Assembly (NCBI GenBank): GCA_913053845.1
Contig: CAJXGD010000015.1
Coordinates: 1 to 46,523 of the forward strand
Direction: 5' to 3'
DNA from: an uncultured bacterium
GTDB lineage: Bacteria > Bipolaricaulota > Bipolaricaulia > RBG-16-55-9 > DRJF01
Length of the DNA stretch: 46,523 bases
Shown here: one piece after another, positions 1-8,952 of the stretch
Layout of the letters: the number at the start of each line of letters is the position of its first letter
How positions within the stretch are numbered: position 1 is the first letter of the stretch
Position numbers and translations under genes: made by a program
Notes under the pieces: generated by a model
The model's input: only the letters and a program-made list of their open reading frames with translations
Told to the model about the DNA's origin: nothing
Databases searched by the model: none

Positions 1-39
1 CCCACAGTTTACTCCAGCTTACCCCCTAGCTCAAACTTT

Positions 40-379
40 GCAAACACGCCCTAGCACTCGACCCATCGTGGTAACCAGATAGCAAGCCTGGTGATCGCTC
101 ATAAATGTGTAGATTTCGACAGGCCGTTGCTTTTGCCAAGATGTCTTGCTCAAGGCGCAGTTGTCGGTTCTCACGCCATAGCTGCCTCAGCTCCTCTGTG
201 CTCAACCCCTCGTCGCAGCGCCCCTCGTCACGGTCCGCTCGGTGGACCCGCTTGCGGATCGTCTCGTAGGTCGGCTCGAACTCTCGGGCCGGCTCAACCA
301 TCGATCTGCCCGTCCTGACCAGCTTAAGGATCTATCGCCGGAACTCTGGCGGGTATGGCGATCGTGTTCTCGGCATCAT
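40..379 (-). pseudogene. IS3-family transposase remnant (orfA plus start of orfB)
   Basis: Read leftwards from an ATG at about 379, the frame begins MPRTRSPYPPEFRR, meets a TAG stop, and continues ILKLVRTGRS...EFEPTYETIRKRVHRADRDEG...LRRENRQLRLEQDILAKAT-like text. This is the helix-turn-helix and leucine-zipper pattern of IS3-family OrfA. The TAG stands where Gln is usual, so orfA is broken. After DILAKAT the similarity moves to another frame (FMSDHQACYLVTTMGRVLG), which looks like the start of OrfB, as expected for IS3 elements that join A and B by frameshifting. It ends near the window edge without the DDE catalytic domain. I see no terminal repeats. It is a dead fragment. Confidence 0.75.
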
Positions 380-590
380 AGACCCCGCCTTCCTACGTCT
401 TACCGTGTCTACGAAATTGGGTCGACTCCATGATGAGCCAATGGGGGGTAGTCATCTCCCACCAGAGTTTGTAACCATACCGATAGACATTCATCACCTT
501 GCGCGTTCTAGCAAGCGTTCAGTAGTCTAGCGCGTCATTTGGTTTTTCCAAATCTCTGTTGCACCACTCTCATTAGGGTGCTTGATGCTC

Positions 591-596
591 TATAAT
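591..596 (+). promoter_or_regulatory. Possible -10 box upstream of the PLP enzyme
   Basis: A consensus TATAAT ends 15 bases before the ATG at 612, which would give a very short leader. No good -35 hexamer is seen at the usual distance, so this is a weak call. Confidence 0.3.
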
Positions 597-611
597 ACCG
601 GTGGTGATACC

Positions 612-1793
612 ATGAAAAATTTCTATACCCAAGCGGTACACGCCGGCGAGCAGCCCGACCCCAGCAGTGGAGCTGCCGACCTGCCCATCTACCAGAGCAG
701 CACCTTCACCCACCGCGACACCGAGGAGAGCGCCGCCGTCGTCCAGGCCTTGCAAGCGGGCGAGCGCAAGGGCTATCTGTACACCCGTTGGGGCAATCCC
801 ACCGTTCAGGCGCTGGAAGAGAAGCTGGCCGCCTTGGAAGGTGGGCAAGCTGCGCTGGCCTTCTCCTCCGGTATGGCAGCTATTGCAACTGTCCTGCTCA
901 GTTTAGTCAAAAGCGGCGATAAAATAGTCGCCGCGCGCCAGCTCTACTCCGGAACTTCGCATTTGTTGACTGAGCGCTTGCCCGCCCTGGGCGTCGAGAC
1001 GACCTTCGTGGCCTCCGATCGTATTGAAAACTTCGCTCAGGCCATCAGGCCGACGACCAAGCTGATCTACATCGAAACGCCCTCCAATCCTCTGTTGGAG
1101 ATCACCGATATTCAGGCAATAGCCCGGCTGGCACAAGAGCACCAACTGGTATCTATTATTGACAATACTTTTGCCACACCCTTCAACCAACGTCCGCTGG
1201 AGTTGGGCATTGATCTAGTTGTCTATTCGACCACCAAGTATCTCTGCGGCCACGGTGACGCTATGGGCGGCGCGGTGATCGGTCGGCAGGAGTTCATCGA
1301 TCGGGTCTTGACCGGTTTTCATCGTGATTTAGGCGGTGTGCTCAGTCCGTTCAACGCCTGGCTGACGGCGCGCGGGATGCGCACTCTGCCGCTGCGCCTG
1401 GAGCGGCACAACGCCAATGCCCTGACTTTGGCGCAGTTTCTGCAACAGCACTCTGGAGTCAGGCAAGTTTACTATCCTGGCTTGCCGAGCCATCCCGGCC
1501 ATGAGCTGGCCCGGCGCCAGATGCCGGGCGGCTTCGGCGGCATGCTCAGCTTCGAGGTGCAAGGCGGCCTGGAGGCCGGCAAGCGGGCGCTCAATCGGGT
1601 GCAGCTTTGTACCCGCGCGGTCAGCCTGGGCGACGTCAAGACACTGATCACCCATCCGGCCTCGACGACCCATTACATCGTCCCGCCTGAAGCGCGCCGA
1701 GCCGCCGGCATATCCGACGGGCTGATTCGTTTGTCGGTGGGCATCGAGGACGTTCAGGACTTGATGGACGATCTCGCTCAAGCCTTGCGATGA
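612..1793 (+). CDS. PLP-dependent trans-sulfuration enzyme (cystathionine gamma-synthase/lyase family)
   Basis: A 393-residue Cys/Met-metabolism PLP enzyme (fold type I). Visible marks are YTRWGNPT near residue 60, the SSGMAA cofactor loop near 88, the DNTFATP aspartate segment near 185, and the PLP lysine in VVYSTTKYLCGH (about residue 209). The C-terminal substrate motif THPASTTH and SVGIED ending are typical. ATG 612 is preferred over in-frame TTG 582 or ATG 585 because a GGTGGTGA ribosome site precedes it and the conserved protein starts there. The specificity is open: cystathionine gamma-synthase, gamma-lyase, or methionine gamma-lyase-like. The active-site loop reads QLYSGTSHLL, so the Cys that follows the Tyr in classical methionine gamma-lyases (YGC) is not present. 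The stop overlaps the next start by four bases (ATGA). Confidence 0.85.
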   Translation: MKNFYTQAVHAGEQPDPSSGAADLPIYQSSTFTHRDTEESAAVVQALQAGERKGYLYTRWGNPTVQALEEKLAALEGGQAALAFSSGMAAIATVLLSLVKSGDKIVAARQLYSGTSHLLTERLPALGVETTFVASDRIENFAQAIRPTTKLIYIETPSNPLLEITDIQAIARLAQEHQLVSIIDNTFATPFNQRPLELGIDLVVYSTTKYLCGHGDAMGGAVIGRQEFIDRVLTGFHRDLGGVLSPFNAWLTARGMRTLPLRLERHNANALTLAQFLQQHSGVRQVYYPGLPSHPGHELARRQMPGGFGGMLSFEVQGGLEAGKRALNRVQLCTRAVSLGDVKTLITHPASTTHYIVPPEARRAAGISDGLIRLSVGIEDVQDLMDDLAQALR

Positions 1794-2725
1794 GCCGGCT
1801 TTATCTCTTCAGCGGCGAGCCGACTCTGCGCCGACGGGCGATTCGGCAACTGATCGCGGGCTTACCTGAAGCGCCTCAGGTAACCCAGCTCGATGCCGAG
1901 GAGACCCGGCCGCGTGATCTGCTGCAAGCGCTGCAAACCGCACCGCTCTTCGCCGAACGGTCCATCATCTGGGTTAAGAACATCGAAAAGTTGAGCGAGC
2001 CTGAGCCGCTCACCCGGCGTCTGGCTCAGCCGCTGCCGCCCCTGGTCACGGTCATCTTCGAGGCGGAGAAGCTGGACAGACGGGGGCGCTTCTATAAGGC
2101 GTTGGCCCATCAGGGCCAGGTGCAGGACTTCCCGCCGGTCGAGCGCCGCGAGCTGCCAGGGCTGGTCAAGCAGATGCTGGCCGAGCAGGGGGTGCGGCTC
2201 AGCCCGGAGGGGTTTCGCTATCTATTGGAGGTGGTCTCGCCAGATCTGGGCCGTCTGGAGCGTGAGATCGCCAAGCTGGCCCTCTACAGCGAGGGGCGCT
2301 CGCTCAGCCTGGCAGAGCTCGAGGGCTTGCTCTTCGCCGATAAGGGCGGCAACGTGTTTCAATTCATCGATGCGCTGCTGGAGCGCCGACCGGAGGCGCT
2401 GGGCCGCTTACAAGCCCTCTTGGATGGCGGAGAGGATCCCAACAAGCTCTTCTTCCTGATCGTGGGACAGGTGCGGGCACTCCTGACCGTGAGCTCGTTG
2501 GCGGCGGCGGGACTGAGTGCTGAAGAGATCACCACGCGGACCAGGCAGTTCAGTTGGCTGATCCGCAAGCGCTTGCAGCAGGTTAAAAAACTCTCGCAGC
2601 AGAAATTGGTTAACTGGCTATTGCTACTACAATCTGAAGATGCGTGTCTCAAGCGCGGCGAGCGCGACCCGGCCGAGGCTTTGCTGGTCGTCGCGCTGGC
2701 AATCCTGCTGCCAGCTGTTTGCTAG
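1790..2725 (+). CDS. holA: DNA polymerase III delta subunit
   Basis: A 311-residue protein matching the delta subunit of the sliding-clamp loader, the wrench that opens the beta clamp. The N-terminal AAA+-like part begins LYLFSGEPTLRRRAI and carries the ELPGLVKQMLAEQGVRLSPEG linker region typical of HolA. The middle (LLEVVSPDLGRLEREIAKLALYS, then GNVFQFIDALLERRPEAL) and the helical collar domain (KLFFLIVGQVRALL...RTRQFSWLIRKRLQQVKKLS) follow in the usual order. Length fits the family (about 310-345). The ATG overlaps the stop of the PLP enzyme, suggesting translational coupling in a two-gene operon. The link between the two functions is probably only transcriptional. Confidence 0.85.
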   Translation: MSRLYLFSGEPTLRRRAIRQLIAGLPEAPQVTQLDAEETRPRDLLQALQTAPLFAERSIIWVKNIEKLSEPEPLTRRLAQPLPPLVTVIFEAEKLDRRGRFYKALAHQGQVQDFPPVERRELPGLVKQMLAEQGVRLSPEGFRYLLEVVSPDLGRLEREIAKLALYSEGRSLSLAELEGLLFADKGGNVFQFIDALLERRPEALGRLQALLDGGEDPNKLFFLIVGQVRALLTVSSLAAAGLSAEEITTRTRQFSWLIRKRLQQVKKLSQQKLVNWLLLLQSEDACLKRGERDPAEALLVVALAILLPAVC

Positions 2726-2743
2726 CCAGGTATTTGCTCCCTG

Positions 2744-2956
2744 TCAGGTCTCCAGCCGTCCATTCACCCTGATAAAGCCTCGGAGGTTCACCTCTATCCC
2801 GGCGGCACTCAGGTTGAGCGTATCGCTGTTGGGCACCCACCCCGTTCTACCAGCAGGTGCGAACCGCAAAGCCTGTTGGCTGCTGCCGCTGAAGTCGGAG
2901 ACGATCTCCCGCTTGCGGCGGTACACCTGGGCCAAGTCTACCAGCACCGGCCTCAC
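2744..2956 (-). pseudogene. Internally deleted FAD/NAD disulfide oxidoreductase remnant (mercuric reductase-like)
   Basis: The frame reads VDLAQVYRRKREIVSDFSGSSQQAL and then, without a break, AGRTGWVPNSDTLNLSAAGIEV, GFIRVNGRLET, stop. The first half resembles the segment near residue 90-110 of mercuric-reductase/dihydrolipoamide-dehydrogenase-like proteins (RKR-IV-F-G-Q). The second resembles the segment near 290-330 (GR-PN-DTLNL-AGIEV-RGFI-V-LET). About 180 residues between them, and both flanks, are missing. It lies between convergent holA and murJ and is most likely a decayed gene. The identification rests on pattern memory. Confidence 0.5.
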
Positions 2957-3017
2957 CTACACTCATTGTACCCGCCCGCGCTTCTCCTGAGCAAAGAGCG
3001 CGCTCAAGCTGCGCAGT

Positions 3018-4577
3018 TCAAGTCTGGCGACGTGCCAAAGGCAGCATCTCGCGCTTCAACAAGCCTCCCCACCAGGCCAGTCCACCGTAGAATGCAGTCC
3101 CAAAGAGCACCGCCAGACCGACCTGTAAGAGCTCATAGCCCAGCCAGAGTACCAGCCAACTGTAGAAGAGATGGGTCAGCAGGCCCATCAGGCCGGCGAT
3201 GAGGAGCATCTTAAGCAGCTCTGCCCCCAACACCGGTGTGAGCAACTTTGTGCGCAACCGGTGCTGCACAGCGAAGAACAGCAGTATCATGCTGATTAGA
3301 CCCGCAATTGAGGTGGCCAGCGCCAGGCCGCGCAAGCCCAACGGCCCAATGAGCAGATAGTCAGAGAGCACGTTGACCCCCATGATGAGCACGCTGATCT
3401 GCACCGGGCGCGTCGTCTCTTGCAAGGCGTAGAAAGCGCGATTGATCACGTAGGAGATCCCATAGCCCAAGAGGCCAATGAGCAAGAACTGCAAGACGCT
3501 CCAGGTTCTCAGCGTATCGGCGGCTTGGAACTGTCCGTGCTGGAAGAGCAGTCGAATGATCGGGACGCCCAAGACATAAAGGCCGGCGATCGCCGGGAGC
3601 AGAATCAGCGCCGCGCTACGCAGACCTTGACGCAGGGTTTTGAGGAACTCTTCGTGCCGAGCGCGGGCCGCCTGATGTGCTAGCTGGGGCAAGATCGCCG
3701 TGGCAATCGAGAGGGCAAAGACACCTAGCGGCAATTGAAAAAGCCGGCTGGCATACTGCAAGGCCGCGATGCTGCCGGAGCTCAAGTGCGAGGCCAATTT
3801 GTTGTCTACCAAAAAGTTCACTTCAATTACGATTAAGCCCAATACTGCTGGCAGCATTAAGCGCACCAGTCGTCTTATTCCCTCATCGAAGGGATCGAAG
3901 ACGAAGTGATAGCGTAGGTAAGGTCGCACAAAAGGCGCTTGAAATAACAGTTGACCAAGGCCGCCCAGCAGCGCTCCTACGGCCAGACCGTAGATCGGTC
4001 GCTGGAATTGGGCCGAGATCAGCAGCGCTCCGCTGATCACCCCCAGGTTGAAGAGCACCGGGGCGAAGGCCGGGACAAAAAAACGCCCATAGCTATTCTG
4101 TATCCCCATGGCGAGCGCGGCCAGCCCCACCAAAGCTATGAAGGGAAAGGTGATCCTGGTCAGGCTGATGGCCAAGCGCTGCTTGTCCACGGAAAAGCCG
4201 TCGGCCAAGAACGGGATATAGTGGGGTGCCAGCCAGATTCCCAGCCCCACGATCAAGGGGAAAGCGAATAGGGACAGCGTGAGCACGTTGGAGGCGAAAC
4301 GGTCAGCCTTCTCACGGCTTTGGCTCAGATAGGTGCTGAAAACGGGGATGAAGGCATTGGCCAGCGCGCCCTCGGCGAAGAGGCTGCGCAGGAGGTGCGG
4401 CAGGGCGAAGGCGATGATGTAGGCGTCCAGATTGGAGCTGGTCCCAAAGACGTCGGCGATGGACACATCACGAAACAGGCCTGAGACCCGACTGATCGCC
4501 GTGGCCACGGCGATCAGTCCCACACTGCGCCAGAGGTTCCCCTTGCTGCTCAAAAGCCGCCGCTCGTGGCGCAGCAT
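3018..4577 (-). CDS. murJ: Lipid II flippase MurJ
   Basis: A 519-residue polytopic membrane protein with about 14 hydrophobic segments. It begins with the MurJ/MviN signature (SVGLIAVATAISRVSGLFRD, then YIIAFALPHLLRSLFAEGALANAFIPVF). It moves lipid-linked peptidoglycan precursor across the cytoplasmic membrane. Arg in SRVSGLFRD and the FAEGALANAF loop match the conserved cavity-lining region. Length is normal for the family (about 510-525). It lies downstream of rplI on the same strand with a gap of about 55 bases and may be co-transcribed with it. Confidence 0.92.
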   Translation of the reverse strand: MLRHERRLLSSKGNLWRSVGLIAVATAISRVSGLFRDVSIADVFGTSSNLDAYIIAFALPHLLRSLFAEGALANAFIPVFSTYLSQSREKADRFASNVLTLSLFAFPLIVGLGIWLAPHYIPFLADGFSVDKQRLAISLTRITFPFIALVGLAALAMGIQNSYGRFFVPAFAPVLFNLGVISGALLISAQFQRPIYGLAVGALLGGLGQLLFQAPFVRPYLRYHFVFDPFDEGIRRLVRLMLPAVLGLIVIEVNFLVDNKLASHLSSGSIAALQYASRLFQLPLGVFALSIATAILPQLAHQAARARHEEFLKTLRQGLRSAALILLPAIAGLYVLGVPIIRLLFQHGQFQAADTLRTWSVLQFLLIGLLGYGISYVINRAFYALQETTRPVQISVLIMGVNVLSDYLLIGPLGLRGLALATSIAGLISMILLFFAVQHRLRTKLLTPVLGAELLKMLLIAGLMGLLTHLFYSWLVLWLGYELLQVGLAVLFGTAFYGGLAWWGGLLKREMLPLARRQT

Positions 4578-4632
4578 CTGCCCTAGGTCTAAAGTCTATC
4601 GGTCTTTAGCTGCAAGTCTTTCACTCCTACTC

Positions 4633-5139
4633 TTACTCTTCCGCTTTGGCTTCAGGTGCGGGCGCTTGCTGCTGCTCCGCTTCGTCGAGCACCTCAACTT
4701 GAATCTCGGCTGAGATATCCTTGTAGAGGCCTACCTTGACCGTGTGGAGGCCCAGTGCCTCGATGGGCTCGGCGAGCTGCACTTTGCCCTTCTCGATGTC
4801 GGCCCCGAATTGCTCGCTCAGTCGCGCGGTGATCTCCTCCAGGCGCACTGAGCTATAGAGCTTGCCCTCTTCATGCACCTTGCGATAGAAGGCCAGCCGT
4901 TGACCCTGCAACTGCTCTTGGAGCGCCTTAGCCTGCTCTTCACGATTGCGCAGCTCGATCAGGCGCGCCTCACGAACCTTGTGCAGGCCCTGCACATTGT
5001 GCGGTGTGGGGGGCACAGCTAGCCCCTGGGGCAAAAGATAGTTGCGTGCGTATCCGGGGGCGACGGAGACCACATCGCCCGGCTCGCCCAGTCGCTCGAT
5101 CGGCCGGGTCAGCATCACTTCAGTCTTCCTCTTTTTCAA
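4633..5139 (-). CDS. rplI: 50S ribosomal protein bL9
   Basis: Contains the bL9 N-terminal RNA-binding motif (LGEPGDVVSVAPGYARNYLLPQGLAV), the long connecting helix (HKVREARLIELRNREEQAKALQEQL) and the C-terminal domain (KLYSSVRLEEITARL...LGLHTVKVGLY). It binds 23S rRNA in the large subunit. At 168 residues it is longer than the usual about 148 because of an Ala/Glu-rich tail. The start is uncertain: TTG 5139, GTG 5118 and ATG 5115 are all possible. The family alignment places residue 1 a little upstream of the GTG, which favours the TTG. The usual partners rpsF, ssb and rpsR are not adjacent here. Confidence 0.92.
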   Translation of the reverse strand: MKKRKTEVMLTRPIERLGEPGDVVSVAPGYARNYLLPQGLAVPPTPHNVQGLHKVREARLIELRNREEQAKALQEQLQGQRLAFYRKVHEEGKLYSSVRLEEITARLSEQFGADIEKGKVQLAEPIEALGLHTVKVGLYKDISAEIQVEVLDEAEQQQAPAPEAKAEE

Positions 5140-5268
5140 AAGCTATCCGTCCTCTCTTGGAAATCTAACCTTCGATCTGAATCGCGCATTATTCTAGCGA
5201 GCGGAGCGGGCCTCGTCAACGGCAGGCGTCGCCTCTCTCCCAAACTGAACTTGCAGGGGGTCAGGGGG

Positions 5269-8200
5269 TTAGGTTTGTCGTTTCGCCAGCAGTTTCAAAA
5301 GGCCTTTGACGACTTCCGGGTCCCACTGTACTCCGGCGCAACGCCTCAGTTCAGCTTGAGCCGCTTCTGGGCTACGCCCCCGACGGTAGGGACGATCGGT
5401 GGTGATGGCATCATAGGCGTCTACCACGGACAGGATACGCGCTTCGAGCAGAATTTCTTCCCCTCGTAGGCCAGCCGGATATCCGGAACCGTCCCAATGC
5501 TCATGATGCTCGGCGATGATATGCGCGGCCCGCTGCAGCGAGTGAATGCCTCGCACCAGTTCCGCCCCGATGCGCACATGGGTACTCATTTGGCGCCACT
5601 CTTCATCGCTAAGCTGGCCCGGTTTGTTCAAGATGGCATCGGGCACGCCCACCTTGCCCACATCGTGCAGCAAGGCCGCATAGCGCAACTGCTCCAGCCG
5701 TTCCTTTGATAGACCCAAATGCTTTCCCAGTGCCACGGCATAGTCGGCCAGGCGCTGACAGTGGCCGGAGGTGTAGCTATCCTTCTCATCAATGACCCGT
5801 GAGAGCATCGTAGCCGTCTGGATGGCCGTCTGTTCCAATTGACGGTGCAGCTGGCGCTCTCTGGTCTCGGAGTCCACCCGCTCGCTAATGTCTTGCATCG
5901 TGCCGATGATCACCCTGCGGCCGCGATATTCGGTGTCCGTGCTCCGCACCTCAACGTGAATCAGTTGACCGTCCTTGCGCCTGATATGATAGGAGTATTG
6001 GGCGCTGTGTGCCTGGCCGCGTAGCCGTCTTTGCACCTGCTCTTCGACCAAGGGGCGATCCTCAGGGAAGATTAGGTCCAGGTAATCCTTCTGTTGCAGC
6101 TCCACTTGGGAGTAGCCGGTGATCTCGGCCAGACGGCGATTAGCGTAGATAATTCTACGGTTATCCACGATATACACTCCCACTAGCGACTCTTCGACTA
6201 AGCTATGATATTTGTGCTCCGATTCACGTAGCTCTTTCTCCAGTCTCACCACCTGGCGTAGGTCGCGGGCGATGCTGAGTATATATTTCAATCGGCTATG
6301 CTCGTCATAGATGGGAGCCACCGAGAACTCCACCGGGATCTCAGTCCCGTTTTTATGCAGCATATATTTGCGATAGGGCTTAGGGGGGAGCTGTCCCCGT
6401 TGCATCTCTGACAACAGACGCTCAGAGTCGGCTAACTCCTCCGATACGATGAGCCGATGAACGTCTAAGCTGATTAGCTCCTCTCTACCATAGCCTAAAA
6501 GTCGGCAGGCCTGCGGATTGGCATCGAGGTTTTGTCCCTGCGAATCCAGCAGGAAGATGGCATCGGAGGCCGCTTCGAACAGGGTATGGTATCGTTGCTC
6601 CGAGCGGGCCAGTGCGTTGCGTTCTTGAGCCCGTCTGATGGCCAATTTGAGCTGGGGCAGCATGGAGCAAGCCAGGCGCAAGTCATCAGCTGTAAAAACA
6701 TTCTCCTGGGTCTTGTTGTTGAGATTGAAGTAGCCGATGACTTGGTCATCCAGCTTGATCGGCACCGAGATATACGAGCGAGGTTGGCCGATCGAGCTCA
6801 GCTTTTTGGCCTCGGCGGCCGGCCAATATTCGTGCTGGAACTGGGCCAGATCATCGGTGATAATGACTGGCTCATCCTGATATTTGATCCGCTGGATGTG
6901 CCACTCCGGCTGAAAGGAAATCGCTTGCAAAGCCGCAAGATCCCAACCCACGGCGGCGACGAACTCCAAGAGACCGGTCTTCTCATTGAGCAGCAGAGCC
7001 ACGCCACTGTCCGCATGAGGGACCAGGCTCAGGGTTTCTTCCAAAATGAGCCGAAGAATAGCTGCTAAGTCCGTCTCGGCGTTGAGCCGCTCCAGAAAGC
7101 GCTTGGTCGTGGATAGCTGTTCGGTGATTTGCTCCAGCTCGGTCACGTCCGAGCCCATGAAGACGTAGGCGTAGGGCGTGCCCCGTTCGTTCTTCAGCAC
7201 GGAGGTGCTTACCAGGATGGTGTGGGTTTGGCCACGTTCATCGCGGCGCTGAGCCTTGAAGGGGTGCCAACTTTGCTCCCGCATCTGGGTCGCCAGCGGG
7301 GCCAGAGAGGGCAGCTTCTCCACCAAGGGTTGGCCCAGCAGTTGACCGGGTTGCAGCTTGGACCAGTGCAGGAGCCTCCGGTTGGCATAGATGACCCGGC
7401 CCTCTAGATCCACGGAGACAACCAGCTCGCTCAGGCTGTCGAGAAAGGCCGTTTGGAAACGAACCTGACGGGTCTTGTGGCTCAGGCGGCGCTGCATCTT
7501 GGAGCTGTACCTGATGTGCTTTTCCCGGTTGAGCTGACGATCGGCCTCGCGCAGCAGCGCCTCTCCGTCAGTATCCATGCCGGGCAGCCAAGTGACCTGA
7601 CCCACGCTGAAGCTCAGCGGCAGACCCAACCCGCGCTGGCGCACCCACTGCTGTAAGGCTGCCTGCAGGCGCTCTGCGGCATGAATTGCGCTGCCGTTGG
7701 TCTCCATCAGCAGCAAGAGGAACTCATCTCCCCCGTAGCGAAAGGCCAGGTCCGACTCGCGCAGCGTATCGCGAATCAGCTGGCCGACCCCGCGCAAGAC
7801 CTCATCACCCTGGAGATGGCCCAGCCGATCGTTGACCTGCTTGAAGCCGTCCAGGTCGAGCATCAGCAGGGTAAGCGGGTGCCCATAGCGCTGGGCCCGC
7901 TCCAGCTCTTGGGAAAGCAGCCGATCGAGGTGGTGGCGGTTGTGCAGTCCGGTCAGCGCATCATACAGGGCTAGCCTCTCCAGCTTTTCCACGTCCTGGC
8001 GGTGTTGTGCCTCCAGCACCTTGCGGTGGGCGATGTCGCGATAAATACCATATATGCCGATCTGGTCCTCACCCAGCTTGATGGGAAAACCCAGCACCTC
8101 CACCTGGATCAGGCTGCCGTCCCGGCGGCGACGCACCGTCTCTTTTTTGATGATCTGCCCCTGCGAGACCTGGTGGGAGAGCGCCAGCGCCTCCTGGTGT

Positions 8201-8793
8201 CGTTCGGAGGGCGCGATGAGCTCATCTAGCAGCCGCCCGCTGATCTCTGGAGCTGGGTAGCCGAACAGCTTGGCAAAGGCACGGTTGGCATCTACCACAT
8301 GCCCTTGAGCGTCTTCCAGGACTATGGCATCCGGCGAGTACTCAAAGAGCTGGTGGAAATGGGCTCGCTGTAAGCTGAGCTCCTCTTCGGCCCGTTTCTT
8401 GGCGCTGATGTCGTAGCCGATGCCGATCAGCGTCTGATCCGGTCCGTGGGTGTCCTGCCAGAGAATCCAGTGCAAATCGCCGGCTTTATCGTAGATTTGG
8501 CGCTCATAGGGTAGGGGATCTACCCGACGCTCATCGCGGGCCGACTCAGTCAAGCCACGCTTTTCCCTGACGAACTCCTCCTGACTGGGGCGGGTTAGCT
8601 TCAGCCAGCCATCTCCCAACACTTCGTTCGGGGAATAGCCCAAAGCGCGCTCCACGGAAGGGCTGGCATAGATGATCTGACCCTCCCGGTTGGCGACCAG
8701 GATCAGCGTGTCGGTGGTGTAGATGATCTGCCTGACCAGTTGCAGTCTGTCTAATATTTTCTCGTCGCCCGCTGGGGTTTTATTCGCCTGCAT
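5269..8793 (-). CDS. Multi-PAS/GAF diguanylate cyclase - HD-GYP phosphodiesterase
   Basis: A 1174-residue cytoplasmic signalling protein with no obvious membrane segments. Approximate order from ATG 8793: PAS 23-133; PAS 143-258; GGDEF 273-423; PAS 446-553; GAF 573-718; PAS 733-848; PAS 858-973; HD-GYP 993-1173. The cyclase motif is intact (FRYGGDEF), with an RxxD product-inhibition site (RESD) five residues before it. The phosphodiesterase keeps LLHDVGKVGVP and HHEHWDGSGYP. It could therefore both make cyclic di-GMP from two GTP and break it down, gated by five PAS sensors and a GAF domain. HD-GYP at the end with GGDEF in the middle is an uncommon order. ATG 8793 is chosen over TTG 8814 because a promoter -10 box overlaps the longer version. 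A c-di-GMP riboswitch lies divergently just upstream. Confidence 0.92.
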   Translation of the reverse strand: MQANKTPAGDEKILDRLQLVRQIIYTTDTLILVANREGQIIYASPSVERALGYSPNEVLGDGWLKLTRPSQEEFVREKRGLTESARDERRVDPLPYERQIYDKAGDLHWILWQDTHGPDQTLIGIGYDISAKKRAEEELSLQRAHFHQLFEYSPDAIVLEDAQGHVVDANRAFAKLFGYPAPEISGRLLDELIAPSERHQEALALSHQVSQGQIIKKETVRRRRDGSLIQVEVLGFPIKLGEDQIGIYGIYRDIAHRKVLEAQHRQDVEKLERLALYDALTGLHNRHHLDRLLSQELERAQRYGHPLTLLMLDLDGFKQVNDRLGHLQGDEVLRGVGQLIRDTLRESDLAFRYGGDEFLLLLMETNGSAIHAAERLQAALQQWVRQRGLGLPLSFSVGQVTWLPGMDTDGEALLREADRQLNREKHIRYSSKMQRRLSHKTRQVRFQTAFLDSLSELVVSVDLEGRVIYANRRLLHWSKLQPGQLLGQPLVEKLPSLAPLATQMREQSWHPFKAQRRDERGQTHTILVSTSVLKNERGTPYAYVFMGSDVTELEQITEQLSTTKRFLERLNAETDLAAILRLILEETLSLVPHADSGVALLLNEKTGLLEFVAAVGWDLAALQAISFQPEWHIQRIKYQDEPVIITDDLAQFQHEYWPAAEAKKLSSIGQPRSYISVPIKLDDQVIGYFNLNNKTQENVFTADDLRLACSMLPQLKLAIRRAQERNALARSEQRYHTLFEAASDAIFLLDSQGQNLDANPQACRLLGYGREELISLDVHRLIVSEELADSERLLSEMQRGQLPPKPYRKYMLHKNGTEIPVEFSVAPIYDEHSRLKYILSIARDLRQVVRLEKELRESEHKYHSLVEESLVGVYIVDNRRIIYANRRLAEITGYSQVELQQKDYLDLIFPEDRPLVEEQVQRRLRGQAHSAQYSYHIRRKDGQLIHVEVRSTDTEYRGRRVIIGTMQDISERVDSETRERQLHRQLEQTAIQTATMLSRVIDEKDSYTSGHCQRLADYAVALGKHLGLSKERLEQLRYAALLHDVGKVGVPDAILNKPGQLSDEEWRQMSTHVRIGAELVRGIHSLQRAAHIIAEHHEHWDGSGYPAGLRGEEILLEARILSVVDAYDAITTDRPYRRGRSPEAAQAELRRCAGVQWDPEVVKGLLKLLAKRQT

Positions 8794-8802
8794 GATATAT
8801 TG

Positions 8803-8831
8803 ATTATAAGGCAAGCTAATGCTTTGTCCAA
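8803..8831 (-). promoter_or_regulatory. Promoter of the GGDEF/HD-GYP gene, apparently leaderless
   Basis: On the minus strand TTGGAC (8831-8826) is followed by a 17-base spacer and a perfect TATAAT (8808-8803). The -10 box ends nine bases before ATG 8793, so transcription would start within about three bases of the start codon. No Shine-Dalgarno sequence fits in that space. Confidence 0.7.
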
Positions 8832-8915
8832 GAGATAAGCGTTACCGTCTCGGCTCTGAGGAAGTGAAATCCCTGACTGCAACGCAACTAGCCGTTGATG
8901 AGCCAGGCCAACCTC

Positions 8916-8944
8916 TTGACAGACGGCCTGCTTTGTGCTATAGT
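8916..8944 (+). promoter_or_regulatory. Strong promoter of the riboswitch RNA
   Basis: TTGACA (8916-8921), a 17-base spacer and TATAGT (8939-8944), with TG at 8936-8937 giving an extended -10 element. The expected start is near 8951, a few bases before the riboswitch. Confidence 0.75.
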
Positions 8945-8952
8945 ACACTTAT

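Noticed and set aside
2640..3202. Plus-strand open frames between holA and murJ
   Set aside because: No protein-like pattern; the only recognisable text there is the minus-strand flavoprotein remnant.
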